Assembly (NCBI RefSeq): GCF_016756615.1
Contig: NZ_AP023262.1
Location: forward strand, 1,486,501-1,550,500
Direction of reading: 5' to 3'
DNA: 64,000 nucleotides
Source of the DNA: Mesorhizobium sp. L-8-3
Lineage (GTDB): Bacteria; Pseudomonadota; Alphaproteobacteria; Rhizobiales; Rhizobiaceae
In this document: in pieces, positions 1 to 8,302 of the stretch
Position numbering within the stretch: the first letter of the stretch is position 1
Layout of the letters: every line of letters begins with the position of its first letter
The notes under the pieces: model-generated
The model's database searches: none
Seen by the model: the letters and a program-made list of their open reading frames with translations, nothing else
What the model was told of the DNA's origin: nothing
Translations under genes and position numbers: made by a program

Positions 1-543
1 ACGACACTCGGCCTCAATGCCAGGGAGACGGCCGCCGCGCGCCGGCAGACCGGCATGGTGTTCCAGAGCTTCAACCTGTTTCCACATCTGACGGTGCTGT
101 CCAACTGCACGCTGGCGCTGCGTCGCGTCGCCGGCAAGAGCCGTGGCGAGGCGGAAGATATCGCCATGGCCCATTTGGAAAAGGTCAGGATACCGGAGAA
201 GGCCATGTCCTATCCGGGCCAGCTTTCCGGCGGGCAGCAGCAGCGCGTGGCGATTGCCCGCGCTCTCTGCCTCAACCCACGCATCATGCTTTTCGACGAA
301 CCGACCTCGGCGCTCGATCCGGAGATGATCAAGGAGGTTCTCGATGTCATGGTCGCGCTGGCCCGCGACGGCATGACGATGGTTTGCGTCACCCACGAGA
401 TGGGCTTCGCTCGTGAAGTCGCCGATCAGGTCGTCTTCATGGATGGCGGACGCATCCTCGATCGCGCACCCGCGCGCGACTTCTTCGGCGTATCAGGGCA
501 TCCCCGCTCACGCCTTTTCCTGGAAACGATCCTGAAGCACTGA
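1..543 (+). CDS. Amino-acid ABC transporter ATP-binding protein, 5'-truncated by the window edge
   Basis: The reading frame is open from base 1, so only the last 180 residues are visible and the P-loop lies upstream. Visible motifs are the Q-loop (VFQSFNLF, typical of the GlnQ/HisP polar amino-acid importers), the signature LSGGQQQR near residue 75, Walker B RIMLFDEPTSALD near 94, and the H-loop VTHEM near 130. The protein would energise import of a polar amino acid or amino-acid derivative at the inner membrane. It is followed 10 bases later by a DoeB/aspartoacylase-type deacylase, the pairing seen in ectoine uptake and catabolism loci, but the substrate cannot be read from this fragment. 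Confidence 0.9.
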   Translation, partial: TTLGLNARETAAARRQTGMVFQSFNLFPHLTVLSNCTLALRRVAGKSRGEAEDIAMAHLEKVRIPEKAMSYPGQLSGGQQQRVAIARALCLNPRIMLFDEPTSALDPEMIKEVLDVMVALARDGMTMVCVTHEMGFAREVADQVVFMDGGRILDRAPARDFFGVSGHPRSRLFLETILKH

Positions 544-553
544 GAGAGCATCA

Positions 554-1567
554 ATGACGGATTACACGCAGGTTTGGACGCCGCTGGACTTTACGGCGGA
601 TGGAAAGCAATGCGACTGGCTGCGCGTGCCCTATTCGACGGACTTGTCGGGTTATGGCGTGGTTCCGGTTCCGATCGTGTGCATCAGGAACGGGGCAGGC
701 CCAACGGCCCTGCTGATGGCCGGCAGCCATGGCGACGAATATGAGGGACAGGTCGCGCTTGCCGCGCTGGCGCGTGAAATCGACCCGGCCGATGTGAGGG
801 GCCGGATCATCATCCTGCCCGCGCTCAACGCTCCTGCTGTCGAGGCCGGCCGGCGCGTCTCGCCGCTGGATGCGGGCAACCTCAACCGGTCCTTTCCAGG
901 CGATCCCGTTGGCGGGCCGACCGCGATGATCGCGCATTACGTCACCACCGTGCTTCTCGCCATGGCAGACCTTGCCATAGATCTGCACGCAGGCGGACGA
1001 TCATGCGATTATCTGCCGTGCGCCCTGATCAGAAGCGGGGGAACCGAGAAGGAGCTACGGGAGCTTGCCGACCTTGCGGTCGCGTTCGGCGCTCCGGTCA
1101 CCTCGATCAGCGACGGTTCCGGCGGCGGCGGCAGGACCACATTCTCGGCAGTCGGGCTGGGCCTTGGGGTGCCCGTGCTCACCGCCGAACTCGGCGGCCG
1201 CGCCGCCCTGTCGCGGGAGGGCTTGGCGATCGCGGAACGCGGGCTGCTGCGTGTCCTGCAACGCTATGGCATATTGTCGGGTACATCAGCCGATCCTGCC
1301 TCGCCGACCCGCTTCATGCGTGTTCGGGGCAGGGGGGCCTTCATCTATGCGATGCGCAAGGGGCTCTTTGAACCGGCGGCCGAGCTGGGGGCGGCCGTCG
1401 AAGCCGGGCAGCTTGCCGGTGTCATCCATTCCATCGATCGGCCGTGGCAGGCACCGGAGTCGGTCGTTTTCACCGAAGACGGGATGGTTGCCTGCCGGCG
1501 TGCGCCGATGCTGACCGAACCGGGGGATTGCCTCTACAAGCTCCTCGTCGACGTCGACCCCGGCTGA
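554..1567 (+). CDS. Succinylglutamate desuccinylase/aspartoacylase family deacylase (DoeB/EutE-like)
   Basis: A 337-residue zinc-dependent amidohydrolase of the AstE/AspA superfamily. The metal site is visible as GSHGDEYEGQ (His59 and Glu62) and DLHAGG (His145), and NLNRSFPG near residues 109-116 matches the substrate loop. Length and motif spacing resemble DoeB/EutE, which remove the acetyl group from N-acetyl-diaminobutyrate in ectoine breakdown. The gene sits 10 bases after an amino-acid ABC ATPase gene, consistent with an uptake-plus-deacylation operon. No ectoine hydrolase is visible, so the exact N-acyl amino acid is an inference. Its last 34 bases overlap the convergent GNAT gene. Confidence 0.82.
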   Translation: MTDYTQVWTPLDFTADGKQCDWLRVPYSTDLSGYGVVPVPIVCIRNGAGPTALLMAGSHGDEYEGQVALAALAREIDPADVRGRIIILPALNAPAVEAGRRVSPLDAGNLNRSFPGDPVGGPTAMIAHYVTTVLLAMADLAIDLHAGGRSCDYLPCALIRSGGTEKELRELADLAVAFGAPVTSISDGSGGGGRTTFSAVGLGLGVPVLTAELGGRAALSREGLAIAERGLLRVLQRYGILSGTSADPASPTRFMRVRGRGAFIYAMRKGLFEPAAELGAAVEAGQLAGVIHSIDRPWQAPESVVFTEDGMVACRRAPMLTEPGDCLYKLLVDVDPG

Positions 1568-2058
1568 TCGCCGCAAAGTCGCCCGATCGGCGCGATCATG
1601 ATCCTTTGGCGGCCGATCCGCCCTTCGACGATGCGTCCCGTTGGCGTCAATCCGCAGGCCAGGTTCAAGTGGAAGGCCGCGAGATTGGCGACGTTCACGC
1701 TCGACATGACATGTGTGACGGCCGGCCGCTCCCGGGCGATCCACTGTGCGGCGAGACGGATCGCCGCCTTGCCGTGACCGCGACCCTGGAAGCGCGTGTC
1801 GATCCGCAGATTGTTGAGCGTCATGCAGCCTCTTTCTGCCCAGACGGGCAGGGCGGCGTCTTCGCGCGCAACGATGAAACCCACGACCCTGTCGCCGTCG
1901 GCGAGCGCAAAAGGAGTCTGGCGTGGCGGCGAGGCTCGTAACTGGTCGAAGACTTCGCCGATGGTGCCACCGGAAAAGGCCTCCTTCTCGGGGTCGACTG
2001 CAATGCCGGCGACAAGTGCCTCGTCGTCAAATCCGATCACACGCAACGAGATTGCCAT
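1534..2058 (-). CDS. GNAT family N-acetyltransferase
   Basis: A 174-residue single-domain GNAT. The acetyl-CoA loop is visible as RFQGRGHGKAA, preceded by a beta strand (MTLNNLRID) and followed by the C-terminal NVANLAAFHLNLACG segment where the acceptor site closes. The ATG at 2058 is chosen because sequence upstream in the same frame is basic and low in order, and family members begin directly with the first beta strand (MAISLRVIGFDDE). It is convergent with the deacylase and overlaps its 3' end. The substrate is unknown. About 230 bases upstream (2059-2286) hold no gene I can support. Confidence 0.75.
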   Translation of the reverse strand: MAISLRVIGFDDEALVAGIAVDPEKEAFSGGTIGEVFDQLRASPPRQTPFALADGDRVVGFIVAREDAALPVWAERGCMTLNNLRIDTRFQGRGHGKAAIRLAAQWIARERPAVTHVMSSVNVANLAAFHLNLACGLTPTGRIVEGRIGRQRIMIAPIGRLCGDQPGSTSTRSL

Positions 2059-2286
2059 TTTGATCCACTCCGGACGGTCAAACCCGTGATCAGTCTTGCG
2101 CCCATTCGGCCGGCCGAGCCTGACGGAATTTCGGGATTGCTGACGGCGCTGCCAATCGCGCGCGAAGGCGTACCCGACCGACTGGACTGTGCGGACGACA
2201 TCATGGCCGATGGTCGCAGCCAGATGCTTCCGCAACTCGCGACAAGCGCATCGTCGCCGCAGCCAACGCGACGCAAGCGCGAGCAG

Positions 2287-2910
2287 TTACTCAGGCGCCG
2301 CAGCGTCTGCCAGGATCGGCCCACGGATGTCATAGGCCCGGCGCGTGCTTGCGATCGCTTCCGGCGTGACATCGATCAAAAGCGCGACGATGTCGCCGTC
2401 TTCGTGCTGCAGGATATCTCCCAGTTCAGCGATGCTCCACCCAAGGGCGCGCAGGCGCTTCGGCCAGAACGATTCACACACGACGCTGATCTGGCGAATG
2501 CCAAGTTTGCAGGCAACCTCCAACAGGCCGCATAAGACGACGCCGGCAATCGGAGAGGACCTGCCACGGCTGCGCAGGGCGGGACTGATGAAGAAGCGCG
2601 TCCATTCGAAGATGTCCTGCGCCCGCGGCGGCCCTGCGGGCGCGAGGCCCGGAAACACATCGCCGAGCAGGTGGGGTTGCAGCGTCGGAACAAGACGAGA
2701 CCCGCCGACGATCTTGCCGACGCTATCGAGCGCCAGCAGGTAGACGGCGTGCTCGGTGTCGAACGCATCCATCTCGATATTGATGGGACGCGCCACCGCA
2801 CGCCATTGTCGTCGTTTCACGTAGATGTCATAGCGGATGCGGAAGTAGCGCTCCAGCAAGACTCTATACTGCTTTCTGTTGGCCCAAGTGACCACATGAA
2901 TTCGAACCAT
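2287..2910 (-). CDS. Acyl-homoserine-lactone synthase, LuxI family
   Basis: A 207-residue autoinducer synthase that makes an N-acyl-homoserine lactone from SAM and an acyl donor. LuxI hallmarks are in order: the N-terminal Arg/Phe/Trp cluster (RYFRIRYDIYVKRRQW), the acidic block EMDAFDTEHAVYLLA, GGSRLVPT, and the catalytic-core FEWTRFF. The ATG at 2910 is preferred over 2928 because it has GGGAGG just upstream and gives the family start MVRIHVVTW. It lies 65 bases downstream of the luxR-type gene on the same strand, with a perfect palindrome in between. The signal acyl chain cannot be predicted from sequence. It may control the neighbouring amino-acid cluster, the conjugative element, or both. 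Confidence 0.88.
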   Translation of the reverse strand: MVRIHVVTWANRKQYRVLLERYFRIRYDIYVKRRQWRAVARPINIEMDAFDTEHAVYLLALDSVGKIVGGSRLVPTLQPHLLGDVFPGLAPAGPPRAQDIFEWTRFFISPALRSRGRSSPIAGVVLCGLLEVACKLGIRQISVVCESFWPKRLRALGWSIAELGDILQHEDGDIVALLIDVTPEAIASTRRAYDIRGPILADAAAPE

Positions 2911-2958
2911 GACGCCTCCCGGCGCCAAAGGTAGGTCACCGCCCCCGGACTCCGTATC

Positions 2959-2970
2959 CCGGAATTCCGG
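2959..2970. promoter_or_regulatory. Palindrome between luxR and luxI, candidate lux-box
   Basis: CCGGAATTCCGG is a perfect 12-bp inverted repeat in the 65-base gap upstream of the luxI-type start. LuxR proteins bind imperfect palindromes of about 18-20 bp in this position, and autoinduction of luxI is common. The match is positional and structural only; the flanks do not extend the symmetry. Confidence 0.35.
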
Positions 2971-2975
2971 TATTG

Positions 2976-3704
2976 CTAGATCTGAATTTCATTCCGGCGC
3001 AACGCCTTTACGATAGCGTGCGCAACATTAATGGCGTCGAGCTTGTCGCGGATGTTGCGCTGATGGCTCTCGACCGTGTTCGGCGTCACCCCGAGGATGC
3101 ATGATATGTCGTCTGTCGACTTGCCTTGCGCGCTCCATTGCAGCAGTTCGCGCTCCCGTGGGGTCAATGGCGGACTCTCCACGTCATCCGAGTTGCTCTC
3201 CAAGCCGCCCACTTTGCGAAACAAGTGGACACAGAGCGTTTCGATCAGAGGCATCGCGCCGGGCGGTACCTCGATCCGATCGCTCGCAGCCGTCACCACG
3301 GCCGGGCCGGCAAGCGGGACATGGATGGGAACACAAATTCCATCCGTCATGCCGAATTCAGCTGCCTCGTCCATGACAAGACGGCCACGCGATGTCAAAC
3401 CTCCACTGCGCAGCTGATGCCAGAAGAACGGCTCCGCAGTGAGGCGGCTGCGTGCGGCGCAAGGATCGTGGAGGAAGTGCCCTTCGGACTCGTAGCGGGT
3501 GAACCATTCCCTCGGCCATCCGTCATGCAGGATCGCACGATGCCATTCGCTGTCGTGAGGAACTGGCAATCCGGTGATCAGAAAACTGTGCAGGCCATAG
3601 CGGTCAAGAACCCCCTGAAAAATATCGAGTGCGCGCTCAGATGAGCATGCGGCGTCGATCTCGGATATCGTCGCGAAAAGCTCCAAAACGGCAGCGTTGT
3701 TCAT
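2976..3704 (-). CDS. LuxR-family quorum-sensing transcriptional regulator
   Basis: A 242-residue two-domain protein. The N-terminal half is an autoinducer-binding domain with the characteristic WFTRY, HDP and FGMTDGICVPIH elements that line the acyl-homoserine-lactone pocket. The C-terminal half is a LuxR helix-turn-helix (LTPRERELLQWSAQGKS, then ILGVTPNTVESHQRNI). It is cotranscribed with, and upstream of, the luxI-type gene. The likely role is to bind the cognate signal and activate luxI and nearby promoters. The 183 bases upstream (3705-3887) are its promoter region and hold no gene. Confidence 0.9.
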   Translation of the reverse strand: MNNAAVLELFATISEIDAACSSERALDIFQGVLDRYGLHSFLITGLPVPHDSEWHRAILHDGWPREWFTRYESEGHFLHDPCAARSRLTAEPFFWHQLRSGGLTSRGRLVMDEAAEFGMTDGICVPIHVPLAGPAVVTAASDRIEVPPGAMPLIETLCVHLFRKVGGLESNSDDVESPPLTPRERELLQWSAQGKSTDDISCILGVTPNTVESHQRNIRDKLDAINVAHAIVKALRRNEIQI

Positions 3705-3887
3705 CGATAGACTTCGGCAGGTCTTGCAATGTCAACTTCAACCTAAGCGTGTTCCGCGACCGGCTTCAATGCCGTGGGCGTTGATTGTCTAACGTAGGAG
3801 TCAAAGCCGGCTCACTATTTCCGGCCGTCGTGGTGTAGATCGGAAATTCTGGGTTCAGTCCGGTGTGCCACGCGCCGACCGCTTGGT

Positions 3888-4121
3888 TCAACGTCCAAGG
3901 CGACGCTCCGGCGCACTTGCCGTGATCAGATCCTGAGGTTCAACGTCCAACGCCTTCGCAAGGATTTCCAGCGTATCCAGCGTAGCGTTGCGCCGTCCGG
4001 CTTCCACACTGCTGATATAGGCTCGCGTGCGCCCCGAGACGAAAGACAGCTGCTCCTGCGACAGCTTTCTTTCCCTACGGAGCCGCTGCACGTTCAGACC
4101 AAACACAGCGCGAAGTTTCAT
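3888..4121 (-). CDS. Small XRE-family transcriptional regulator
   Basis: A 77-residue protein that is almost entirely one HTH_3 domain: FGLNVQRLRRERKLSQEQLSF, the recognition region SGRTRAYISSVEAGRRN, and DTLEILAKALDVEPQDLI. The ATG at 4121 is chosen because translation further upstream is not protein-like and would run through the operator. It is divergent from the threonine-synthase-like gene, and two palindromes lie between the two starts. This geometry suggests an autorepressor that also controls the divergent gene, as in phage-type and restriction-modification controller regulators. Confidence 0.85.
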   Translation of the reverse strand: MKLRAVFGLNVQRLRRERKLSQEQLSFVSGRTRAYISSVEAGRRNATLDTLEILAKALDVEPQDLITASAPERRLGR

Positions 4122-4144
4122 CGCGCGAAAGGTGCAGCGATGAG

Positions 4145-4169
4145 CACTGTAGTGCGACACACTATAGTG
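4145..4169. promoter_or_regulatory. Tandem palindromic operator for the XRE regulator
   Basis: Two near-identical palindromes, CACTGTAGTG (4145-4154) and CACTATAGTG (4160-4169), lie 15 bp apart centre to centre, between the divergent XRE start at 4121 and the start at 4248. The second is perfectly symmetric. Tandem half-helix-spaced sites are typical for small XRE dimers that bind cooperatively. The assignment to this regulator is inferred from position. Confidence 0.6.
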
Positions 4170-4247
4170 CACATTCCGCGTTGACAGGGACATCGCCACC
4201 TGTTTGAACCGACTGGCGACAGAACGATCCTGCACCGAGGAATTGCG

Positions 4248-5617
4248 ATGGCCGGCCAACCTCTTAGCAAGTTTCAAGCACACGCTTCGTATCCGACTTC
4301 CCATCGACATAAGCCGGAGAACCATCAGCCTGAAAGGCGCGCGGTGCCGGGGGCGGCTGCCTTCGTCGGGCTTGTCTGCATCCGCTGCGGCGCTTCCTAT
4401 CCGACCACCATGGACATCGATTCCAGAGGCTGTCCGGCTTGCCACGAAACCGCGCCAGCCAACCTCAAGCCAACCTATGCCTCGCCCCCCGATCCGCGCT
4501 CGATCGCGGCGAATGCGCCGCGATCATTGTGGCGCTATGCCCATACCTTGCCATGCTCGGCGGAGGACGCCGTTTCGCTTGGGGAGGGCAGACGCCTTTT
4601 GTTGAAGCGACCCGGATCGGTCGGACGTTGGAAGTCCCGAAGCTCTTCATCAAGGACGAGGGCCGAAACCCGACCTGGTCGCATAAGGACCGGTTTTCGA
4701 CGGTTGCGGTGTCGGTGGCGCGGGCACAGGGGGCAAAGGTGGTGGCGACGGCCTCGTCCGGCAATGCCGGGGCCTCGCTGGCGGCCTACGCCGCGCGCGC
4801 GGGGCTGCGCTGTGTTGTCACCACGTTTGGCGGATCGGCCAATGCGATGCTGGCGCAAATCAGGAAATACGGTGCCACCGCTCTGCCGCTCGCCAACAAG
4901 ATGGATCGCTGGACCCTGCTTGCCGAAGCCGCGACACGCTATGGCTGGTTCATCGCGTCGCCCTATAGCGCACCGGTCGTCGGCAGCCACGCCCTCGGCA
5001 TCGAGGGTTACAAGACCATCGCTTACGAAATCGTCGAGCAGTCGGGCGGCGTCGCGCCCGACTGGTGTGTTTTGCCCGTCTGCTACGGTGATGCGCTGTC
5101 TGGCGTCTGGGCGGGATTTCAGGAACTGTATGCGCAAGGCGCGATCCCGCGACTGCCCAGAATGGTGGCAGCCGAGGTGCATGGGTCGCTGGCGCACGCC
5201 CTTGTCACCGGTGGCGACAGGCTCGAAGAACGCGGCATGGCATTCGAAAGCCTTGCCGTCTCGATCGGCGCGCCGCGCAGCGCCTACCAGGCCCTGAAAG
5301 CGCTGCGCGAGTCTTGCGGCCGCGCCGTACCGGTGAGCAATGACGGTCTTGTGGAAATGCAGGAGCGTCTTGCCCGCGACGAAGGAATTTTCGCCGAGCT
5401 GGCGTCGGTTACGCCACTTCTGGCGATTGCACGACTGCGAGGAGAAGGCGTCATTGCCGCGAAAGATCGCGTCGTGGCAGTCGCCACCGCCAGCGGTTTG
5501 AAGGATCTTGATCGATCGGTCGGCAACCCGACGGATGACACGATATTTCGATCGACGGGTGATGCATGGGATTGGCTGGACCGCAATGCCGCCACGCTGC
5601 TGGTTCGGCAAAGATAG
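4248..5617 (+). pseudogene. Threonine-synthase-like PLP enzyme with a 1-nt frameshift
   Basis: Two overlapping frames together give one enzyme. From ATG 4248 (GAGG upstream) the first frame encodes a zinc ribbon (CIRCG then CPAC) and the lead-in SLWRYAHTLP to VSLGEG. The second frame, open to 5617, carries on with QTPFVEATRIG, the PLP lysine motif WSHKDR, ASSGNAG and the rest of a fold-type II threonine synthase. The switch is at about 4589, where a single missing base (GGC followed by AG instead of GGCCAG) explains the break. Intact, it would be about 456 residues and convert O-phosphohomoserine or an analogue. It may be a true pseudogene or a base-call error. It ends 12 bases from the convergent PLP gene. 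Confidence 0.8.
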
Positions 5618-5629
5618 GGGCCCCAAGGA

Positions 5630-6682
5630 TTAGTCAGAGAGACCCTCATTCTTGAATTCGGCGTGGACGATCTGGTCAAGGCTCCGTCTCGCCCATGTGA
5701 ACCGCGTCCAGTCGGCCTCGGACCCAGGCTCGATGGTCGCGAGCTCTCGCGGTTCGGAAGGCGATAGACAGGGCCAGCCCGGTAACGAGGCAAGCCAAGC
5801 GTCATCGAAGACCGTTTCCGCGTAGCGGTGCCCCTCGTCTGGCATGATGATCGCGACCCGGGCGCCGGGACGAGCGCTCGCGACCCATCTGCCAACGAGG
5901 ATGGCGGCGCCGCTGGTGGGGCCCTGGAAAATGCCATGATCACGCAACAGACGACGAGCCTCGCCGAAGGCCGGATATGCACCGACCCAGTGAACCTCAT
6001 CAATAAGGTCGTGCCGGAGATTGCCGGGTAAGATGCTGTTGCCGAGACCGCGCAACAGACGCTTCCCGGCGGGTTGTCCAAAAAGGATGCTGCGGTGAGT
6101 ATCGACCGCGATGACAACGAGATGCGGAAAGACCGCGCGCAGAAAGGTTCCCGTCCCGCACAGCGAGCCGCCGCTCCCGACACAGCCAACAAGACAATCG
6201 ATCTTGCCGACCGTCCGCACCAGCTGCTCGGCCAGCCGTGCATAGGCGAGCGCGTTTCCTGGATTGTCATATTGCCGTGGCCAGAAGCAGTCGGGCTCCT
6301 CGCGGCGAATGTGCTCGAGCTTCTGCAGACGCCTCATCTGATCACCATTGCCATCAGGGTCCTCGGTGATGATCATCTGCACGCCTAAGCCATCGAGGCG
6401 CGCCCTATACTTCGCATCGATGAGGCTTGAGGCCGAGACCAGCGTGAGCCGGTATCCGCGTGCCGCCGCCAGCAGCGCGAGAGCCATGCCGAATGTGCCG
6501 GATGTCGTCTCGACGACGCGCATCCCCGTCTTGAGTGCGCCATCGGCGGCGGCGCGATCCAGAATGTAGCGTGCCGGCATGAGCTTCATCAGCGGGAAGG
6601 CGGCCGCGACCAGATTGGAAGACAGCGCGGCCATGCGCGGGGTCTCCAGCGCGTGGAAATAGTCTTCGTCCAAAGCTACCAT
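5630..6682 (-). CDS. Cysteine-synthase/CBS-fold PLP-dependent enzyme
   Basis: A 350-residue fold-type II PLP enzyme related to O-acetylserine sulfhydrylase and SbnA. The Schiff-base lysine is in FPLMKLMPARYIL. The substrate loop reads TSGTFG where cysteine synthases have TSGNTG. The phosphate-binding loop is GCVGSGGSLCGTG. The Asn-to-Thr/Phe change in the substrate loop suggests a substrate other than O-acetylserine. The ATG at 6682 is used because it overlaps the kinase stop by 7 bases (ATGGTAG), implying translational coupling. With a kinase directly upstream, a phosphorylated hydroxy amino acid is a plausible substrate. That role is an inference. Confidence 0.8.
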   Translation of the reverse strand: MVALDEDYFHALETPRMAALSSNLVAAAFPLMKLMPARYILDRAAADGALKTGMRVVETTSGTFGMALALLAAARGYRLTLVSASSLIDAKYRARLDGLGVQMIITEDPDGNGDQMRRLQKLEHIRREEPDCFWPRQYDNPGNALAYARLAEQLVRTVGKIDCLVGCVGSGGSLCGTGTFLRAVFPHLVVIAVDTHRSILFGQPAGKRLLRGLGNSILPGNLRHDLIDEVHWVGAYPAFGEARRLLRDHGIFQGPTSGAAILVGRWVASARPGARVAIIMPDEGHRYAETVFDDAWLASLPGWPCLSPSEPRELATIEPGSEADWTRFTWARRSLDQIVHAEFKNEGLSD

Positions 6683-7614
6683 TTTGCGCCATCGTCGTTG
6701 ATCTGGTGAAACTCGACGTCGCAAAAACCGGATCTCTGTACCGATGTCGCAACGCTGTCCGCGCGCTGCCGCAAATTCTTGCCGGCGCGGTCGAACAGGA
6801 TGCCGAGCAATGAGCCGCTATGTGCTACCTGGACGCCGCAGGCGGCAGCGCCTTCCGCGATCTCGATGACACGTTCGAGATGTTGCTTGGGCAGGTGTCG
6901 CTGGCTGAGCAGCGCGCTGGCGGTCGCCGCACGTCCGAGGCAGTTCGGATCCTGATAGCGGACCGCATAGGCGATCAGTCCGCGCAGGACACGGAACTGC
7001 TGGATCTCCGTACTATCATAGCGTGCCGGCGGCAGACGGAGAGTGTCAATCGGCAGTCCACCACTCGACTTGAAGCCGACCAACAGCAAGGGCGGCAACG
7101 AGCCGCCGAAATCCTCCAGGACGATACCCTCACGCTGCGCGAAGAGGACGGCGTGCCCATCGAAGGCGATGGCGTCGCTGGCCTGTTCGGCGGCGACTGC
7201 CAGTTGGCTGATACGAGAGGGCTGCAGCCGGGCAGTGTGGGCTGCCGCCACAGCGCGAATGGCGGCGACGACATCCGCGGTGGAGGAGCCGTAGCCATGA
7301 CCGATCGGAATGTCGCTCTCTATATGGAGGACGCCCCCTTCAGCCACGTCCAGATGGTCCAGCGTCTTGCGGGCAGCCAAGCCCGCCTTGGTCTTGTCGC
7401 CGGGATGCACGGTGAGGGCGGTTGTAGCCTTGCAGGTGAACGTCGCTCTCGATCCCAATTTGGCGACCGGGAGGGTGACCAGGCCGCGATGGAGTTGCCC
7501 GTTCCGGTCTTCGAACACCCCTTGCAGCAGTTCTCCATGGTGACCCATTGCCGACCCGATCCCGATCCTCGGCACCGGTTCTCCACTCGGGGCCGCTTTC
7601 GAGACTGAAGCCAC
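6676..7614 (-). CDS. GHMP kinase resembling PduX L-threonine kinase
   Basis: A 312-residue GHMP-superfamily small-molecule kinase. GHHGELLQG near residue 24 corresponds to the SCGELxQG motif of PduX, and IPIGHGYGSSTADVVAA is the GHMP ATP loop, with the SSTAD signature shared by PduX. PduX phosphorylates L-threonine for cobalamin side-chain synthesis, but no cobalamin genes are nearby. Here the kinase is coupled to a cysteine-synthase-fold enzyme, so phosphorylation of serine, threonine or homoserine followed by beta- or gamma-replacement is the better guess. It starts at GTG 7614 with GGGAG six bases upstream; there is no better ATG. Confidence 0.78.
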   Translation of the reverse strand: MASVSKAAPSGEPVPRIGIGSAMGHHGELLQGVFEDRNGQLHRGLVTLPVAKLGSRATFTCKATTALTVHPGDKTKAGLAARKTLDHLDVAEGGVLHIESDIPIGHGYGSSTADVVAAIRAVAAAHTARLQPSRISQLAVAAEQASDAIAFDGHAVLFAQREGIVLEDFGGSLPPLLLVGFKSSGGLPIDTLRLPPARYDSTEIQQFRVLRGLIAYAVRYQDPNCLGRAATASALLSQRHLPKQHLERVIEIAEGAAACGVQVAHSGSLLGILFDRAGKNLRQRADSVATSVQRSGFCDVEFHQINDDGAKW

Positions 7615-8021
7615 GGTCCACTCCCTGCGATTCCCATCTGGGGCAATGTTGGCTCTGGCGGTGCCGATCCGACGTCATCAAATTCCGGCATTGACCAAAG
7701 CGGGCCGCCGCGGCGCGGGCCTCTTGCTCGGTCGACGAAACCCAGATGCCGCGGCGTCCTGTCGGCCATGCCTCCAGGCAGAGGCAAGGATCTCTGCTGT
7801 TTGTGGTGTAGGCCCCGACACGGCCCCCACATCGATACTTGGCACCGGCGTCATCCGTAGCCAATCGCATGAATAGGCTGCCTGTAGCGTCTGCATATGC
7901 CATTGACAGGGGGACACTTTCCCTGGACGCCTCTATTTTCGTCACTCCTCCAGACCGAAGCTTCTTCGCCATCGTCGCATCTGACCCGCCGCACTGACGG
8001 CGGCTGCGACGGAGGCATTCA
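7615..8021. other. Non-coding stretch between the kinase cluster and the ICE replication genes
   Basis: These 407 bases contain no gene I can support. Leftward frames are open but overlap the kinase, lack a convincing start and have unordered, Arg- and Ser-rich sequence. The stretch must hold the leftward promoter of the kinase gene and the rightward promoter of the AlpA-type gene. No clear lux-box, terminator or repeat was seen. Confidence 0.5.
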
Positions 8022-8294
8022 ATGCAAGGAAAAGCCGACAGCAATTGGCCACGCTTCGTACGGACGCCCGAGGCCGCGCGCCTTCTCGACCTTTCGCCCC
8101 GTACGCTGGAAAAGCATCGTTGCGACGGCACGGGGCCGATCTTTCACAAGCTCGGCGGCCGCGTCGTCTACGCCGTTTCCGACCTGCATGCCTGGGTCGC
8201 GGCCAGTGCCCGCCGGTCCACCTCCGAGGCGGTTCCCAACAGCCGTAGCTCCGACACCCCACCGGCTGGCCGCGTCGCCGTTGCAACGCGCTGA
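8022..8294 (+). CDS. AlpA/excisionase-type helix-turn-helix protein
   Basis: A 90-residue protein with a MerR-like winged helix of the HTH_17/AlpA type: RTPEAARLLDLSPRTLEKHRC followed by GPIFHKLGGRVVYAVSDLHAWV. The tail after residue 65 is short and unstructured. In Tn4371-like and rhizobial ICEs a gene of this type directly precedes the replication initiator and may act as a recombination directionality factor or transcription regulator. It ends 8 bases before the repA-like start, so the two are probably cotranscribed. Confidence 0.8.
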   Translation: MQGKADSNWPRFVRTPEAARLLDLSPRTLEKHRCDGTGPIFHKLGGRVVYAVSDLHAWVAASARRSTSEAVPNSRSSDTPPAGRVAVATR

Positions 8295-8302
8295 TTGTCG
8301 CG

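Noticed and set aside
7340..8131. 263-codon leftward frame upstream of and overlapping the kinase
   Set aside because: It overlaps most of the N-terminal half of the GHMP kinase in another frame, and its sequence is unordered. Only the part at 7615-8021 is free of other genes, and it has no family match.
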